Assembly: GCF_000259075.1 (NCBI RefSeq)
Contig: NZ_AJKI01000008.1
Span: 54,414 to 118,413, forward strand
Length of the DNA stretch: 64,000 nucleotides
Source of the DNA: Marinilabilia salmonicolor JCM 21150
GTDB taxonomy: Bacteria; Bacteroidota; Bacteroidia; Bacteroidales; Marinilabiliaceae
Direction: 5' to 3'
Below are positions 43,561 to 53,934 of the stretch, one piece after another. The notes beneath the pieces were generated by a model that saw only the letters and a program-made list of their open reading frames with translations, had not been told where the DNA came from and did no database searches. The stretch's first letter is position 1, and each line of letters starts with the position of its first letter. A program made the translations under genes and the position numbers.

Positions 43561-44358
43561 TTATTTATTAAGAAAGCTTAATCGTAATATCCTTTTTTGA
43601 TATTCTTTTTGGCATCGCCCCAAAAAGAATGAAAAAGTCTCTGACAATTATTGTTTTAAATTAAAACGGGAGCAAAGCTATATAGTGGTACAGTCCATTT
43701 TTTATTAAATCGCTGGCCATATCTAGTATATGGGCATGTATCATTTTTAGTAAATAGTGACATCTTATTCTTTATCAAATAATAATATCCTAAAAGAACT
43801 GACTGTCCTAATTGGGATTGACCTTGGCAGGTAAGCCTAAAAACAAGGTTGTTTTATCGAAAAATCGTCTTTGTTTGAATCTCGCGCGCGGAGCAAGAGA
43901 GATGAGTTTAGACGATTTCGATGAAAGAACCGTAGTTTTTAGAGCGCAAGCTGGCTAAGTCTTGACTTTCTTTGTCCCGAAATAGGTTTTTGTTGGTTTT
44001 GGAAAAGTAAAACCTTACAAAGCCATAATCGGGATCAGGGTTTTAGGGATGAAATCCCTTTTTAGCGAGTAATTTTGATAGTTCTGCAAGGAAGAATCTT
44101 TTCATTGCGTATCTGTTCAAAAAAAAATTAAGGCCAATTTTCCTACCCAAAAAATTCCCCAAAATTTTAACATTTAGGTTCGAATCCCTTTTTGAATAAA
44201 TATTACCTTTGAAGTGAAATAGAGTTCATTTCGAAGTGAACATAAGAGGCATAATTAACATAATCCTGGTGGACTTCCAGTGGACTTGCCTTTTTGCTAA
44301 AATAAAGTGTTGAAAGTGAGTGCTTTAGGGCTTAAAGTTCATTTCCCTCACTCTCCGC
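43561..44358. other. Gene-free region at the right edge of the island
   Basis: These roughly 800 bp contain no convincing gene on either strand. They hold a short hairpin (GGGATTTCATCCC near 44050-44070, in inverted sense) and, at 44337-44358, a string AGTTCATTTCCCTCACTCTC followed by CGC. That string looks like the 3' end of a serine tRNA gene, though no upstream tRNA halves fold with it. It may be the decayed attachment site of the element to the left. Confidence 0.4.
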
Positions 44359-44390
44359 AAAAAAGCCATCCTTTTAAGGGTGGCTTTTTT
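44359..44390. terminator. Strong bidirectional terminator
   Basis: AAAAAAGCCAtCCTT-TT-AAGGgTGGCTTTTTT forms an almost perfect 15-bp stem with A- and T-tracts on both sides. It lies 56 bp downstream of the MBL hydrolase gene end and can stop transcripts in both directions, insulating the island from the core chromosome. Confidence 0.85.
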
Positions 44391-44446
44391 TGCCTTTAAG
44401 AAGGAAAGGTTGGAACAACGGTGGAGTCGGGGCTAGAATGACTTGT

Positions 44447-45553
44447 TCATTTCCACCAATTGGTTGTAGAGCTCATCCCGGGCACAACTTTTTCACCCAT
44501 AACAGGGGTGACCAGATCAATGCCATTTTCTTCAGCCCTGTCGGAGACCATTTGAATGGATTTGTTCCATGGATGCAAGGCCAAATCAAAGGTTCCCCAA
44601 TGGGTGGGGAACAGGAGCTTTGTATTCAGATCCTTACACAATTGAATGACCTGGTCAGGAAACAGGTGGGTTAGGGGCCAACCATTGTTCCAGCCATCTA
44701 TTTCCACAAAAGCCAGGTCGAAAGGACCGTATTTTTCACCTATCTCTTTCAGATGCGCACCATACCCGGTATCACCACTGCTAAATATGTTTTTGTCTTT
44801 ACCTTTAATCGCATAAGATGCCCAGAGGGTTTGGTTACGGTCAGAATTACTTCTTCCTGAGTAATGGATGCCGGGAAGAGCCGTAATCGTTATTGAGTCA
44901 AAGGTGGTTTCCTGATTCCATCCTAATTCGGTTATATTTCTCATTGGTACGCCCCAACCTTCCAATCTGGCACCTACTTCAAGAGGCGCAATAAAGTGAA
45001 TGTCTCTCTTTGCCAGTAATTTAATGGTTGCTGTTTCCAGATGATCATAATGGTCGTGGGTAAGGATGACCAAATCAATTTCCGGAAGATCTTCCCTCTT
45101 TATTGGCGACTCATCATATCTTCGGGTAATTATTGGCAGGGGGCCGGCATTCCTGAATACAGGATCGAATAGGATTCGTTTTCCATCCAGTTCAAGAATT
45201 AAAGTAGAATGCCCAAACCAGTAAGTAGCAAAATCAGCCGGGGTTTCTGAGAAATCATTTTTAGTAAGCATTTGTTTCGGGAAGGAAGTCTTCGGGGCAT
45301 AAGGTGAAGTTTTGAAAAATCTCGAAAATCCCGGATCTCCTCCGGTGGTTCTTTCCGGATAATGAGTCAGCTTCTCGGGACTGATGAATTCTCCGGTTTC
45401 TGTAGAATAATAGTTTAAGCCACCATATTTGGTATTTCGTTCTTCAAGGGAATCGATACTGCCAAGTTGTTCGTTTATATAGAAAGCAATACCTCCTGCA
45501 AAAATCAGAAGCACAATAAGAACCCACAATGCCGCTTTGAAAATTTTTCTCAT
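44447..45553 (-). CDS. MBL-fold metal-dependent hydrolase with membrane anchor
   Basis: The start is set at ATG 45553, giving a 368-residue protein whose first helix (MRKIFKAALWVLIVLLIFAG) is a signal-anchor; a frame from 45643 adds unlikely residues. The metallo-beta-lactamase motifs are present: FGHSTLILELDG, ILTHDHYDHLE (HxHxDH), GIHYSGR, SSGDTGYG and PTHWGTFDLA. This pattern belongs to the group with NAPE-PLD-like phospholipases and UlaG-like lactonases. Substrate is unknown; a membrane-lipid substrate would fit the anchor. Confidence 0.88.
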   Translation of the reverse strand: MRKIFKAALWVLIVLLIFAGGIAFYINEQLGSIDSLEERNTKYGGLNYYSTETGEFISPEKLTHYPERTTGGDPGFSRFFKTSPYAPKTSFPKQMLTKNDFSETPADFATYWFGHSTLILELDGKRILFDPVFRNAGPLPIITRRYDESPIKREDLPEIDLVILTHDHYDHLETATIKLLAKRDIHFIAPLEVGARLEGWGVPMRNITELGWNQETTFDSITITALPGIHYSGRSNSDRNQTLWASYAIKGKDKNIFSSGDTGYGAHLKEIGEKYGPFDLAFVEIDGWNNGWPLTHLFPDQVIQLCKDLNTKLLFPTHWGTFDLALHPWNKSIQMVSDRAEENGIDLVTPVMGEKVVPGMSSTTNWWK

Positions 45554-45643
45554 AGTTGATAAGATATTATTTGTTTTGGTGTTGTTATTTTCAGTTCTGT
45601 CGAACATTTTAACCGGACACCCACGATTAAATGTGAATATCAC

Positions 45644-46004
45644 TCAGGTCAGATCAATAACAGTAAAGCAGTTGTTCCTGTTCAAAAGTTTTTGAAATGG
45701 GCAAAAATCCTGTCAGGAAGTATATAGAGTCTGGTCATAAACTAAGCGTTTTTCAGGTGTTTGAGATAGAACGTTCAAATTCAAGGCGTGTGAAAAATAT
45801 AAACCGCAGAATACTAATGTATTTGAGGATTTAGCTTTTGAGCAACAACGCAGAAGCTGGACTTTATAGACAAACACTACTTAGACATTCAGGAAGCTGT
45901 ATGTCCCATTTGGAGGAGGTATTGAATTTCTTCAACAAATTTTATTTAGGAAAAATGGAAGGGAATAATTCGGTGGAATGGGCAATAAAGAGTTTGATTA
46001 AAAG
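45644..46004. other. Gene-free gap with possible relic sequence
   Basis: No real gene is seen. A TTG-started frame at 45838-46020 is short and runs into the terminator. The stretch 45730-45835 has the look of a worn element end (starting GGTCATAAACTAAGCG) but no match inside this window supports that. Confidence 0.3.
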
Positions 46005-46035
46005 TGCAAAGGCCCCGTGAGTTGGGACCTTTGCA
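46005..46035. terminator. Terminator after the hexosaminidase gene
   Basis: TGCAAAGG (46005-46012) pairs with CCTTTGCA (46028-46035), with CC/GG continuing the stem inside. It lies 11 bp past the stop of the minus-strand hexosaminidase gene. Confidence 0.6.
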
Positions 46036-46045
46036 TTATCTGATT

Positions 46046-48373
46046 TTATTTTATCACAATTTCATCAACAAAGAGATATCCCGGCATGCCGGCACCTCCG
46101 TGCCATTCCGGCATTGATTTTTCTGATTTTCCAATGATTTTCACATAGCGTGCTTTGACAGGATCAAACCGGAGTACGTGATTCTTAATTCCATCACTGT
46201 CATTTTTTTGTAACGGATCATAATCACGTGAAGCTAACGTGCGGAAACTTTCGCCGTCATCTGACACCAGTACTTTAAACTGACGCACATCAAATATCCA
46301 GTCACCTTTTACAACGTTGGTTGTCAGAGCAGCTTCACGGATCGTTACCGGCTCGCTTCCCAGTTCAATAACAGCTTCCAAATCGTTTCCACGAAATGCA
46401 ATCCACCTTCCTGTGCGGTAGTTGTTGTTGCCATTAAGACCGTCCACCAGTGTGGAGATGCCGTCATATCCGTATTGTTTGTCAATGGGTTGGAGTGATT
46501 TGATGGGTTTTGTTGTTGCCAGATTGAACGAGATCGATTCACTGAAAACTCTGCTGGACTCTCCGTTGAAATAGGTTCTGGCCATAACTATGGCATCTTT
46601 GTCCACCTTAATCACTCCTTTGTATTTGGGAGAATGTTTTACAGGAGCTGTTCCGTTAAGCGTATAATAAATATCTCCTTCTGTTAAAGATGAGAGGAAA
46701 ACATCGATGGTATTGTCTTTGGCATTGGGAGCAAATTCAGCATTCAAATCAAAAATGTGTTTGGCATAATTGTAATCATTGATTTTATAGATTTCAATGA
46801 GCTTCAGTAACCTCTGCAGAAAGTCTTCATAGTTTCTGTTTTCAGGCTCCATCCATTGTACTTCACTAAGAGCTGCCATCCGCGGAAGAACCATGAATTG
46901 AGCATGTTCAAATACAGGGATGTATTCTGTCCATAAATTGGCTTGTGCCCCCAGGATATGTTTTCGTTGCTTTTTTGAGAGAACCGAAGGCACCGGCTCC
47001 AGACTGTAAACTCTTTCCACGGGAGAATAGCCACCAATGGCCAGGGGGTCACGTGCAACATCGGTAGATTGATAATGGTCAAAATAGACATGTGAATTGG
47101 GAGTCATAACGACGTCATGTCCCTGCTTTGCTGCTTCGATGCCACCGGACATTCCTCTCCATGACATGACGGTTGCATTGGGTGCCAGTCCGCCTTCCAG
47201 GATTTCATCCCAGCCAATCAGCTTGCGTCCGCGATCGTTGATTATTTTTTCCACCTGACTGATGAAATGGCTCTGCAAGCGTTCCTCTGCCGAGTGATGG
47301 TCATCAGCCTTAAGGCCAAGCTCTTTTATTTTTGCCTGACAGGTGGGACATTCTTCCCATCTGCTTTTGGGGCATTCATCTCCACCGATATGTATCATTT
47401 CGGACGGGAAGAGATCCATTACTTCATTGAGGACATTTTCTACAAATTTCAGTGTCTTATCCTTTCCCACACACAATACATCTTCCGAGACGCCCCATTG
47501 TGTCCATACTTCGTAAGGTCCGCCGGTACAACCCAGTTCGGGATAAGCAGACAATGCTGCCAGCATATGTCCGGGCATATCAATCTCAGGAATGATGGTA
47601 ATGTGTTGATCTGCTGCGTATTTTACGATTTCTTTGATCTCATCCTGTGTATAGAAGCCTCCATACGGTTCTCCGTCGTAACGGCCGCTGTTGCGTCCAA
47701 TTACTGTTTCTTTACGCATGGAGCCGACTTCGGTCAGTCGCGGATATTTTTTGATTTCTATCCGCCACCCCTGATCCTCGGTAAGGTGCCAGTGAAATCT
47801 ATTGATATTGTGGAGCGCCAGCATGTCAATAAAAGTCTTGATCTCTTTCACAGAGAACATGTGCCTGGCCACATCCAGCATCATTCCTCGGTAGGAAAAA
47901 CGGGGGGTATCCTTAATTACTGCTGACGGGAAACTGATACTGGAGCTCTTTTTAACAGGAAGTGATTTTCTAAGTGTCTGAATTCCGTAGAACACCCCTG
48001 TTTCAGAGGCTCCGGTGAGGGTAATGACGTCACCGGAGACATTGATTTCATAGGCTTCTGGGCTGTCTGATTTCAGTCCTGTTTGAAGAACAATGCGGCT
48101 ACTTCCTCCCTTGGTGGCGATAATGGTTTCTATCCCTGTTTGTTGTTTAATGTATTGTTGCAAAAAACCGGCATTGCGACGCATTATCTGAGAATCGTCG
48201 CCCGTAACGATTTTTGTTTCCCGGGTTAATTCAAACGGAGATTCCTGGTTTTGAATGATTTCCATGGGCAATGGCACCACCCGGTAATCAGCGGTGTTTT
48301 GGGCATTGGATATTCCTGAGAGAATGCTCAGAAAGCCTAGTGCCAGTGTCTTTAAAATGCTCTTTTTGATCAT
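46046..48373 (-). CDS. Beta-N-acetylhexosaminidase, GH20
   Basis: This 775-residue secreted enzyme removes terminal GlcNAc or GalNAc from glycans. A signal peptide (about residues 1-24, ending ISNAQ) is followed by the GH20b domain (about 30-150) and the GH20 catalytic barrel (about 155-510). The barrel has HWHLTEDQGWRIEIKKYP and the catalytic Asp-Glu pair in HIGGDECPKSRW near 330. Then come a short CHB_HEX-type beta domain (about 555-610, IYYTLNGTAP) and a C-terminal discoidin-like (F5/8C) domain (about 640-775). It stands alone with its own terminator, and probably serves glycan scavenging. Confidence 0.95.
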   Translation of the reverse strand: MIKKSILKTLALGFLSILSGISNAQNTADYRVVPLPMEIIQNQESPFELTRETKIVTGDDSQIMRRNAGFLQQYIKQQTGIETIIATKGGSSRIVLQTGLKSDSPEAYEINVSGDVITLTGASETGVFYGIQTLRKSLPVKKSSSISFPSAVIKDTPRFSYRGMMLDVARHMFSVKEIKTFIDMLALHNINRFHWHLTEDQGWRIEIKKYPRLTEVGSMRKETVIGRNSGRYDGEPYGGFYTQDEIKEIVKYAADQHITIIPEIDMPGHMLAALSAYPELGCTGGPYEVWTQWGVSEDVLCVGKDKTLKFVENVLNEVMDLFPSEMIHIGGDECPKSRWEECPTCQAKIKELGLKADDHHSAEERLQSHFISQVEKIINDRGRKLIGWDEILEGGLAPNATVMSWRGMSGGIEAAKQGHDVVMTPNSHVYFDHYQSTDVARDPLAIGGYSPVERVYSLEPVPSVLSKKQRKHILGAQANLWTEYIPVFEHAQFMVLPRMAALSEVQWMEPENRNYEDFLQRLLKLIEIYKINDYNYAKHIFDLNAEFAPNAKDNTIDVFLSSLTEGDIYYTLNGTAPVKHSPKYKGVIKVDKDAIVMARTYFNGESSRVFSESISFNLATTKPIKSLQPIDKQYGYDGISTLVDGLNGNNNYRTGRWIAFRGNDLEAVIELGSEPVTIREAALTTNVVKGDWIFDVRQFKVLVSDDGESFRTLASRDYDPLQKNDSDGIKNHVLRFDPVKARYVKIIGKSEKSMPEWHGGAGMPGYLFVDEIVIK

Positions 48374-48580
48374 GTCTGTTTTTTTGATTTTATTATTTTA
48401 TCCATTGATGTCCGGTTGAAAAATTGAGATTGCTTCTCAACGTTTGCAATGACGGGTCTTTGCAGGGTGTTGAGTGTTGGTAGGGGGTATTATGTGTTAT
48501 GGACAAAAATAATAAAAACAAATCGTGTTTTGTAAAAAAATAACAAAAGATGAATGAATTTTTGCAATTTATTGCTAATC

Positions 48581-48958
48581 TTATCTTGCTGCCACCGCCT
48601 CTATCTCCACCAAAGCCCCCAAAGGCAGATCTTTAACAGCAAACGCTGCCCGTGCAGGAGGATTTTCAGAGAAGTATTGTCCATAAACTTCGTTCATTGC
48701 TTTAAAGTTGGCAATATCGCTTAAAAGGCAAGTAGTTTTCACTACGTTTTTGAAAGTACATCCGGCTTCAGAGAGGATAGCGTCCAGGTTCTTCATCACC
48801 TGTTCTGTCTGGCTTTTGATATCTCCTTCTATCAGTTTTCCCGTTTCAGGATTGATGGGTACCTGTCCGGAAATATAAATCATGTTGCCGGCAATAACTG
48901 CTTGACTATAAGGCCCAATGGCTTGTGGTGCGTTTGGGGTGGAGATGATTTTTTTCAT
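48581..48958 (-). CDS. ridA: RidA family enamine/imine deaminase
   Basis: This 125-residue protein hydrolyses reactive enamine and imine intermediates of amino-acid metabolism. Family motifs are [12 protein letters not shown] (residues 9-20), [26 protein letters not shown] and [24 protein letters not shown], including the catalytic Arg near 105. Length and motifs are standard. It lies 207 bp upstream of the hexosaminidase gene on the same strand. Confidence 0.95.
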   Translation of the reverse strand: MKKIISTPNAPQAIGPYSQAVIAGNMIYISGQVPINPETGKLIEGDIKSQTEQVMKNLDAILSEAGCTFKNVVKTTCLLSDIANFKAMNEVYGQYFSENPPARAAFAVKDLPLGALVEIEAVAAR

Positions 48959-49718
48959 GGTTACTGAATTTTGTGTTTAGTCTGAATAATTCATGGATTT
49001 TCGTTATGAGATGCTCAAATATCAATAAATTCAAGAAACCACAGTCAAATTTGAAGAAGGAAATAGTGAACTATTTTCAAATTAAATTTGCTGAGGACTC
49101 TTGAATTTCGCTGGTAGTTGAGTATCGTAATAGATAATTTGTGAATTAATCAGGTTAGAACCTTACTTCTAATATTCGTGTTTTATTTGGCAAAATATTT
49201 CTAAAATGGCTACGCCAATTTTTGCTTGGCGTCCACGAATTTTACGAATTACACGAATTTATACCCTGCGGGCGAGTGTTGCTATGCAACACTTTTTTAA
49301 GAACAGCTTGCAGTTCAATTAATTCGTAACGCTCGGCTATGCCGCTTGCTTGCAATATTTCGTGGACGAAAAAAGTAATTGCGAAGCAATTAGCTTATCC
49401 AGCTAATTCTCATTTGATTTTTTTTACTTGTTTGGTTCTGGTTTAGGGTTTTGGGAATTTTTTCAGAGTTCTAAATTTAAGCGAAAGAAGTGAGTATGGC
49501 AACGATTGTTTCAAAAAACATGTGAAAGTTTTTGCATGAGAGTTCCATCCGACCAATTCCTTAGATGAATTCTATACTGATGAGGTATCTGTGATGAGCT
49601 GAAAATATACTTTGTTTGCTTTCTCTATATCATCACCTGGAATTAAGATGCGAACAAGAATCCAAATAAACAAGCTGGCGCCTACGAGCCAAGAGCTACG
49701 AGCTAACAGCAAACCGTG
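48959..49718. other. 760-bp intergenic region between ridA and lptD
   Basis: This gap contains the second copy of the dispersed repeat with its hairpin-forming insert (49162-49444). A segment around 49490-49600 (GAGAGTTCCATCCG) loosely recurs near 57456 (GTGAGTTCCATCCG). No gene is seen. Confidence 0.5.
49162..49444. repeat. Dispersed intergenic repeat, copy 2, with 139-bp inserted hairpin unit
   Basis: The blocks shared with 1324-1425 are here separated by an insert from 49230 to 49368 that begins CGTCCACGAA and ends TTCGTGGACG, a perfect 10-bp inverted pair. Inside, ACGAATT is repeated several times and AGTGTTGCTATGCAACACTT forms a small hairpin at about 49275-49294. The insert looks like a MITE-like unit. 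Confidence 0.55.
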
Positions 49719-52475
49719 TTAAAAACTGCCAAATCCCGGGTTGTCACGGGGGTGACTGCGCTTTTCGTATTTCAGGTCGCGAAGCATACTGCTGTTTACC
49801 GAAATGGTGAAGAAATAAGACTTGTAGGAGCCCACCGGTACCAGGTTAAAACTCATGCTCCAGCAATGCAGATCTCGGTTGATACGTACATTCGTGTGCG
49901 AAATTTCCTTTCTGTCCAGGTTATATCCTGTGCTGAAATTAACGGACCATTTTGGTGTCAGCGTCACATTTCCATTCAGACTGATGTCGGCCGTAAATTT
50001 CTTGTCGTATGCCATTTTCTCGGTGTTGAACTTATCCTGTACAATCCTCATATTGTAATTCAGTGATAAGTTCCATGGCATAGAAAAAGGTGCATATTCG
50101 GGGGTGGGAGCGTTCGCTGCCGGTTGTTGTGTATCCCCCTGTGGCGGTAGGTTTTCGGGAGGCATTTCACCATCCGGGAAATCTGAGTTATCGCCTTGCT
50201 GGTCTTGTTGATCATTCTTCTTCTGGAAATCCTTGGACCCGAAATTCAATCCGAAACTCAGGCTCGCATTTTCAAGTCGTGCTATTCTTTTTTTATCATT
50301 CCAGAGCAGTGTGTTTACCCTTGTGGGATTTTCCCGTTCATCCAGTTTAATGGTATAGGGATCAAAAAGGGCATTGAAATTGACTGCGGTACCCAGTACT
50401 TTGGTTCTTCCACTCATATTGATTCTTGACCAGTTCATCGAGTCGGCCAGAAAATTATAGGAGGTGCTGAGGTTTAAGGACTCCAGAATGGGGATTTTTT
50501 TGAATCCGGTGCTGTCTTTCCGGCTTTTAATCTTCATCTCCAGGTTGTTATTGAGTCCAAAACTCATGGAGCCTGACTCACCCCGTCCGGGGACACCGTA
50601 CATTGATCCTTCATAGATGGAGTAGTCGTGTCTTACAATTTCATCTCTGCCGGCATCGTAATATTCAAACCAGTCGTAATAACCGTATTTGGGATCACCA
50701 AAGTCGGGACTGTAGCTGAAGCTGACTGAGGGGGTCATCATATGGCGGATGGCCTGAATGCCCTCGCCAAAAAGCCAGCGGCTGGGGCGAAAAAAAGTAT
50801 AAAGTTTTGTTTGGGTTCCCACACTGAAGTTGTAATCATAAACCCGGTTAAAGCCCTGTGTGGTGTCAGAAACGACTACCCGTTGTTGTTCTTCGTCGTA
50901 AGATTTCTCGATGGATTTAAAATACCACCTTTCTTTATAGTTGAAACTGGGAGAGAAGGTGAAGTGTCTGAGAAACTTAAAGTTCATGCTTACCGGAATG
51001 GAGTGTTGTATCCCGTTTTTCCAGTCCTGAGCAAGGTTGGAATCCATAAGTTCACTTTCTTTGGTGGAAATCCGGTTACTGGCATTACCTGTATAGCTCA
51101 GACTTATTTTTTCATACCAATTCTCTTTAGATCCCACTTTATTTTTGCTTTTGAACGGGTAGATCCGGTTCATGGTCAATGTCAGGTTCGGAATGGTCAG
51201 GTCAATAGTGGTATCACGACTGTTTTGTGAGTGCTGGGCATTGGCTGAGAAATTAAATGGCGTTCCGGGAAATTGTCTGGAATAGGAAATGCTGGATCGT
51301 TTGGTGTTGGTTGCCAGCTGTCTCGGGTTGATAATGCTTCCCACATTATTGCGGTCGAAAGAGCTGGTGGAGAAATTGACACTGGCCGAAAAACGACGGT
51401 AGGGGTTGGCTTTGGAATCCTGACTGTGCGACCAGTTGATGGACATATCCGTACTTTTGCTGTAGTCGGGCAGCTCTTTTTCGCTGGAGATATTGGTAAT
51501 GTACTGAAAGTTGAAATTTCCGGAGAACCGGTATCTTAGTTTGTATTTGGACGACATGCGCGTCCCCCAGGAACCGTTGGTGTAAATGTCACCGGTTAGG
51601 GATAAATCAAAATAATCGTTCGCAGCCCAGTAATAACCTCCGTCACGCAGAAAAAATCCACGGTTGCTCTCTTCACCATAGGACGGAAGAATAAAGCCGG
51701 AGCTGTAGGTAGAAGAGCTGGGAACAAAACCAAATGGAACCACGAATGGCATAGTCACATCCTCAATTACCAGATAGGCAGGTCCGGTGATGATTTTTTT
51801 TCCGGGAATGACCTTTGCTTTGGTCATATTCAGATAAAAGTGCGGATGGTCATGGTTGGTACAGGTGGTGTATTTTCCGTTTCTCAGGCAATACACATTG
51901 TCTTCCAGCTTCTTAGCCCGGTCACTGACCACATATCCTTCACCTTGTTCGGTAACCACGTGTTCAATAATGGCTTTTTCGGTTTCAAAATTGTAACGAA
52001 TCGAACGCATGGTATACTCTCCACTGGGATCTTTAAAGATTGGAAGACCCGTCTCTGCACCTGTTGAATCAATCCTTCCTGTGGCATATGCGAGACTACT
52101 GTCCAGGTCAAGTTCTATCTGATAGGCAGTAAGCAATACATCCTGGTAACTGACACTGGCATCACCATATAGAAACACCTTTCCCCCGGTAAACTTTACC
52201 GAGTCGGTAGCTGAATAGTCCACTTCAGCTTCTATTACAGGCGGACGGGACTCTTTGTTTTGTGTTGTGTCAGTTGCCTGTGATAAAGTGTCGGAAACAG
52301 CTACCGAAACACTGTCCTGTACCAGTGGGTTCTGAGCATTGGATTTTACTGAACTTGTCAATAAAAGAAGTAGGGCCGAAAAAAAACCGGTCCTGACTAT
52401 AGAGAGGCTGTATCTGTATTGTGTTGGTATCAAGATGGATATAATTCTAAGCTGTCGAAAAAGGTTTATTGACAT
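49719..52475 (-). CDS. lptD: LPS-assembly outer-membrane protein, LptD-like
   Basis: This 918-residue protein places lipopolysaccharide in the outer membrane. A signal peptide (about residues 1-45, ending VKSNAQ) leads into an N-terminal beta-taco region (about 70-230: KVFLYGDASVSYQDVLLTA, YNFETEKAIIEHVVTEQGEG). The long C-terminal barrel includes the family motif MPFVVPFGFVPSSSTYSSGFILPSYG near 255-280. The Asp/Gln-rich linker at about 780-820 is typical of Bacteroidota forms. It is divergent from the amidase gene, a conserved arrangement in the phylum. Confidence 0.92.
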   Translation of the reverse strand: MSINLFRQLRIISILIPTQYRYSLSIVRTGFFSALLLLLTSSVKSNAQNPLVQDSVSVAVSDTLSQATDTTQNKESRPPVIEAEVDYSATDSVKFTGGKVFLYGDASVSYQDVLLTAYQIELDLDSSLAYATGRIDSTGAETGLPIFKDPSGEYTMRSIRYNFETEKAIIEHVVTEQGEGYVVSDRAKKLEDNVYCLRNGKYTTCTNHDHPHFYLNMTKAKVIPGKKIITGPAYLVIEDVTMPFVVPFGFVPSSSTYSSGFILPSYGEESNRGFFLRDGGYYWAANDYFDLSLTGDIYTNGSWGTRMSSKYKLRYRFSGNFNFQYITNISSEKELPDYSKSTDMSINWSHSQDSKANPYRRFSASVNFSTSSFDRNNVGSIINPRQLATNTKRSSISYSRQFPGTPFNFSANAQHSQNSRDTTIDLTIPNLTLTMNRIYPFKSKNKVGSKENWYEKISLSYTGNASNRISTKESELMDSNLAQDWKNGIQHSIPVSMNFKFLRHFTFSPSFNYKERWYFKSIEKSYDEEQQRVVVSDTTQGFNRVYDYNFSVGTQTKLYTFFRPSRWLFGEGIQAIRHMMTPSVSFSYSPDFGDPKYGYYDWFEYYDAGRDEIVRHDYSIYEGSMYGVPGRGESGSMSFGLNNNLEMKIKSRKDSTGFKKIPILESLNLSTSYNFLADSMNWSRINMSGRTKVLGTAVNFNALFDPYTIKLDERENPTRVNTLLWNDKKRIARLENASLSFGLNFGSKDFQKKNDQQDQQGDNSDFPDGEMPPENLPPQGDTQQPAANAPTPEYAPFSMPWNLSLNYNMRIVQDKFNTEKMAYDKKFTADISLNGNVTLTPKWSVNFSTGYNLDRKEISHTNVRINRDLHCWSMSFNLVPVGSYKSYFFTISVNSSMLRDLKYEKRSHPRDNPGFGSF

Positions 52476-52655
52476 TTCAAAAATCAGCACAAAAATAAGG
52501 TAAAAAACGGTCTTTAGGGTGCTTTTTACAGCAAAATTGAGGCCAAGACATCGGATGGCTCAAAAAACAGTCGATTCGCAGAAGTTTTTTTATTTTTGGG
52601 ATGGTATTTGCATTTAAAAGCTGCAAATTTGCATCAGTAATTATATTTTTCTGTT

Positions 52656-53786
52656 ATGGAGAATTGTCAGGTACTTTCATATATTCGACATAAATCATTT
52701 TTATTTCTGGCTTTTGCTGTGTTGTTCCTATCGTCTTCTTATCACTCAGCAGCACAGACACAGGAACCTGTTCAGCTGAAAACGGTGATTCTGGATCCCG
52801 GACACGGAGGGAAAGACTCCGGAGCAGTGGGGCGCACCAGTAAAGAGAAAGATATTGTTTTGGAAATAGCTTTACAGGTAAAAGAATATCTGAATCAGTA
52901 TCTGCCTCAGGTTGATGTGGTAATGACTCGGGATCAGGATGTTTTTGTTCCTCTGAATGAACGGGCAAAAATTGCCAATGAGAGCGATGCAGATTTATTC
53001 GTTTCTATCCATGCCAATTCCATTTCCACCTCCCGGATTTATGGTGCCGAAACATTTGTTTTAGGGTTGCACCGGTCTGAAGAAAACCTGGAAGTCGCTA
53101 AAAAAGAAAACTCCGTAATTGTTTTAGAGGAGGATTATAAAGCAAAATATGAGGGGTTTGATCCTAATTCCACTGAATCGTATATCATTTTCGAACTGAT
53201 GCAGAATGTTTATCTCGACCAGAGTATTGGTTTTGCCTCTGCCGTTCAGAAACAGTTTCGGGAAAGAGTTGGACGACATGATCGTGGAGTCAAGCAAGCC
53301 GGATTTCTGGTACTTCGTGAAACTTCCATGCCGGGAGTTTTGGTGGAAGTCGGTTTTCTCAGCAATCGTGATGAGGAACGTTTCATGAATTCCAAAAACG
53401 GTAAAGTTTATCTGGCCTCAGCGATTTACAGAGCCATCAGGGATTATAAAGAACATTTTGATGAGGTGAATTCAAAATTAGTGACCAATAATTCCCCAAA
53501 TGTGAATAAAGTGCACGTTACGACCGATGGTGAGATCGAAGCATCCACTTCCCCGGTTCAATATCGTATTCAGATTGCAAGTAGTAAGAAGCAACTGGAA
53601 ACCAATCAGGAGTTTTTTAAACAATTTGATTCCGTTTGGGAGTATCAGGAGGGGGATTATTATAAATATACAACGGGGCTGGCTGCAAGTCATGATGAGA
53701 TTCTTGAAAAGTTGCCTGAAGTAAAAAAAATGGTTCCTGATTGTTTTGTGGTGGGTTTTAAAGATGGGAAACGAATAATTCCCTAA
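52656..53786 (+). CDS. N-acetylmuramoyl-L-alanine amidase with SPOR-like tail
   Basis: The 376-residue enzyme cleaves the bond between MurNAc and the stem peptide. It has a signal peptide (about 1-34), the Amidase_3 domain with zinc ligands in LDPGHGGKDSGAVG (His50), EKDIVLE (Glu64) and SIHANS (His near 118), and the catalytic-type VLVEVGFLSN near 230. The C-terminal 75 residues (VQYRIQIASSKKQ...YKYTTGL) form a SPOR-like peptidoglycan-binding module. It lies upstream of mlaD. Confidence 0.93.
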   Translation: MENCQVLSYIRHKSFLFLAFAVLFLSSSYHSAAQTQEPVQLKTVILDPGHGGKDSGAVGRTSKEKDIVLEIALQVKEYLNQYLPQVDVVMTRDQDVFVPLNERAKIANESDADLFVSIHANSISTSRIYGAETFVLGLHRSEENLEVAKKENSVIVLEEDYKAKYEGFDPNSTESYIIFELMQNVYLDQSIGFASAVQKQFRERVGRHDRGVKQAGFLVLRETSMPGVLVEVGFLSNRDEERFMNSKNGKVYLASAIYRAIRDYKEHFDEVNSKLVTNNSPNVNKVHVTTDGEIEASTSPVQYRIQIASSKKQLETNQEFFKQFDSVWEYQEGDYYKYTTGLAASHDEILEKLPEVKKMVPDCFVVGFKDGKRIIP

Positions 53787-53934
53787 CCTGCTTTATACAC
53801 AAACATCAAAATCCGCATGCCGCTGAGACTTCAGTTTAGGAGCATGGGTACGCATCATAAGCACAGGGGTATGATTAAAGGAGTTGCGGGTTTCATCAGA
53901 CCAAAGACTTAACCTGATTCAAAAAAGACAATCG

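Noticed and set aside
44230..44358. Complete tRNA-Ser gene
   Set aside because: Only the last 15 or so bases resemble a tRNA 3' end; acceptor, D and anticodon arms cannot be paired.
45838..46020. Open frame of 60 codons before the hexosaminidase terminator
   Set aside because: TTG start, no family, and its 3' end lies inside a terminator hairpin.
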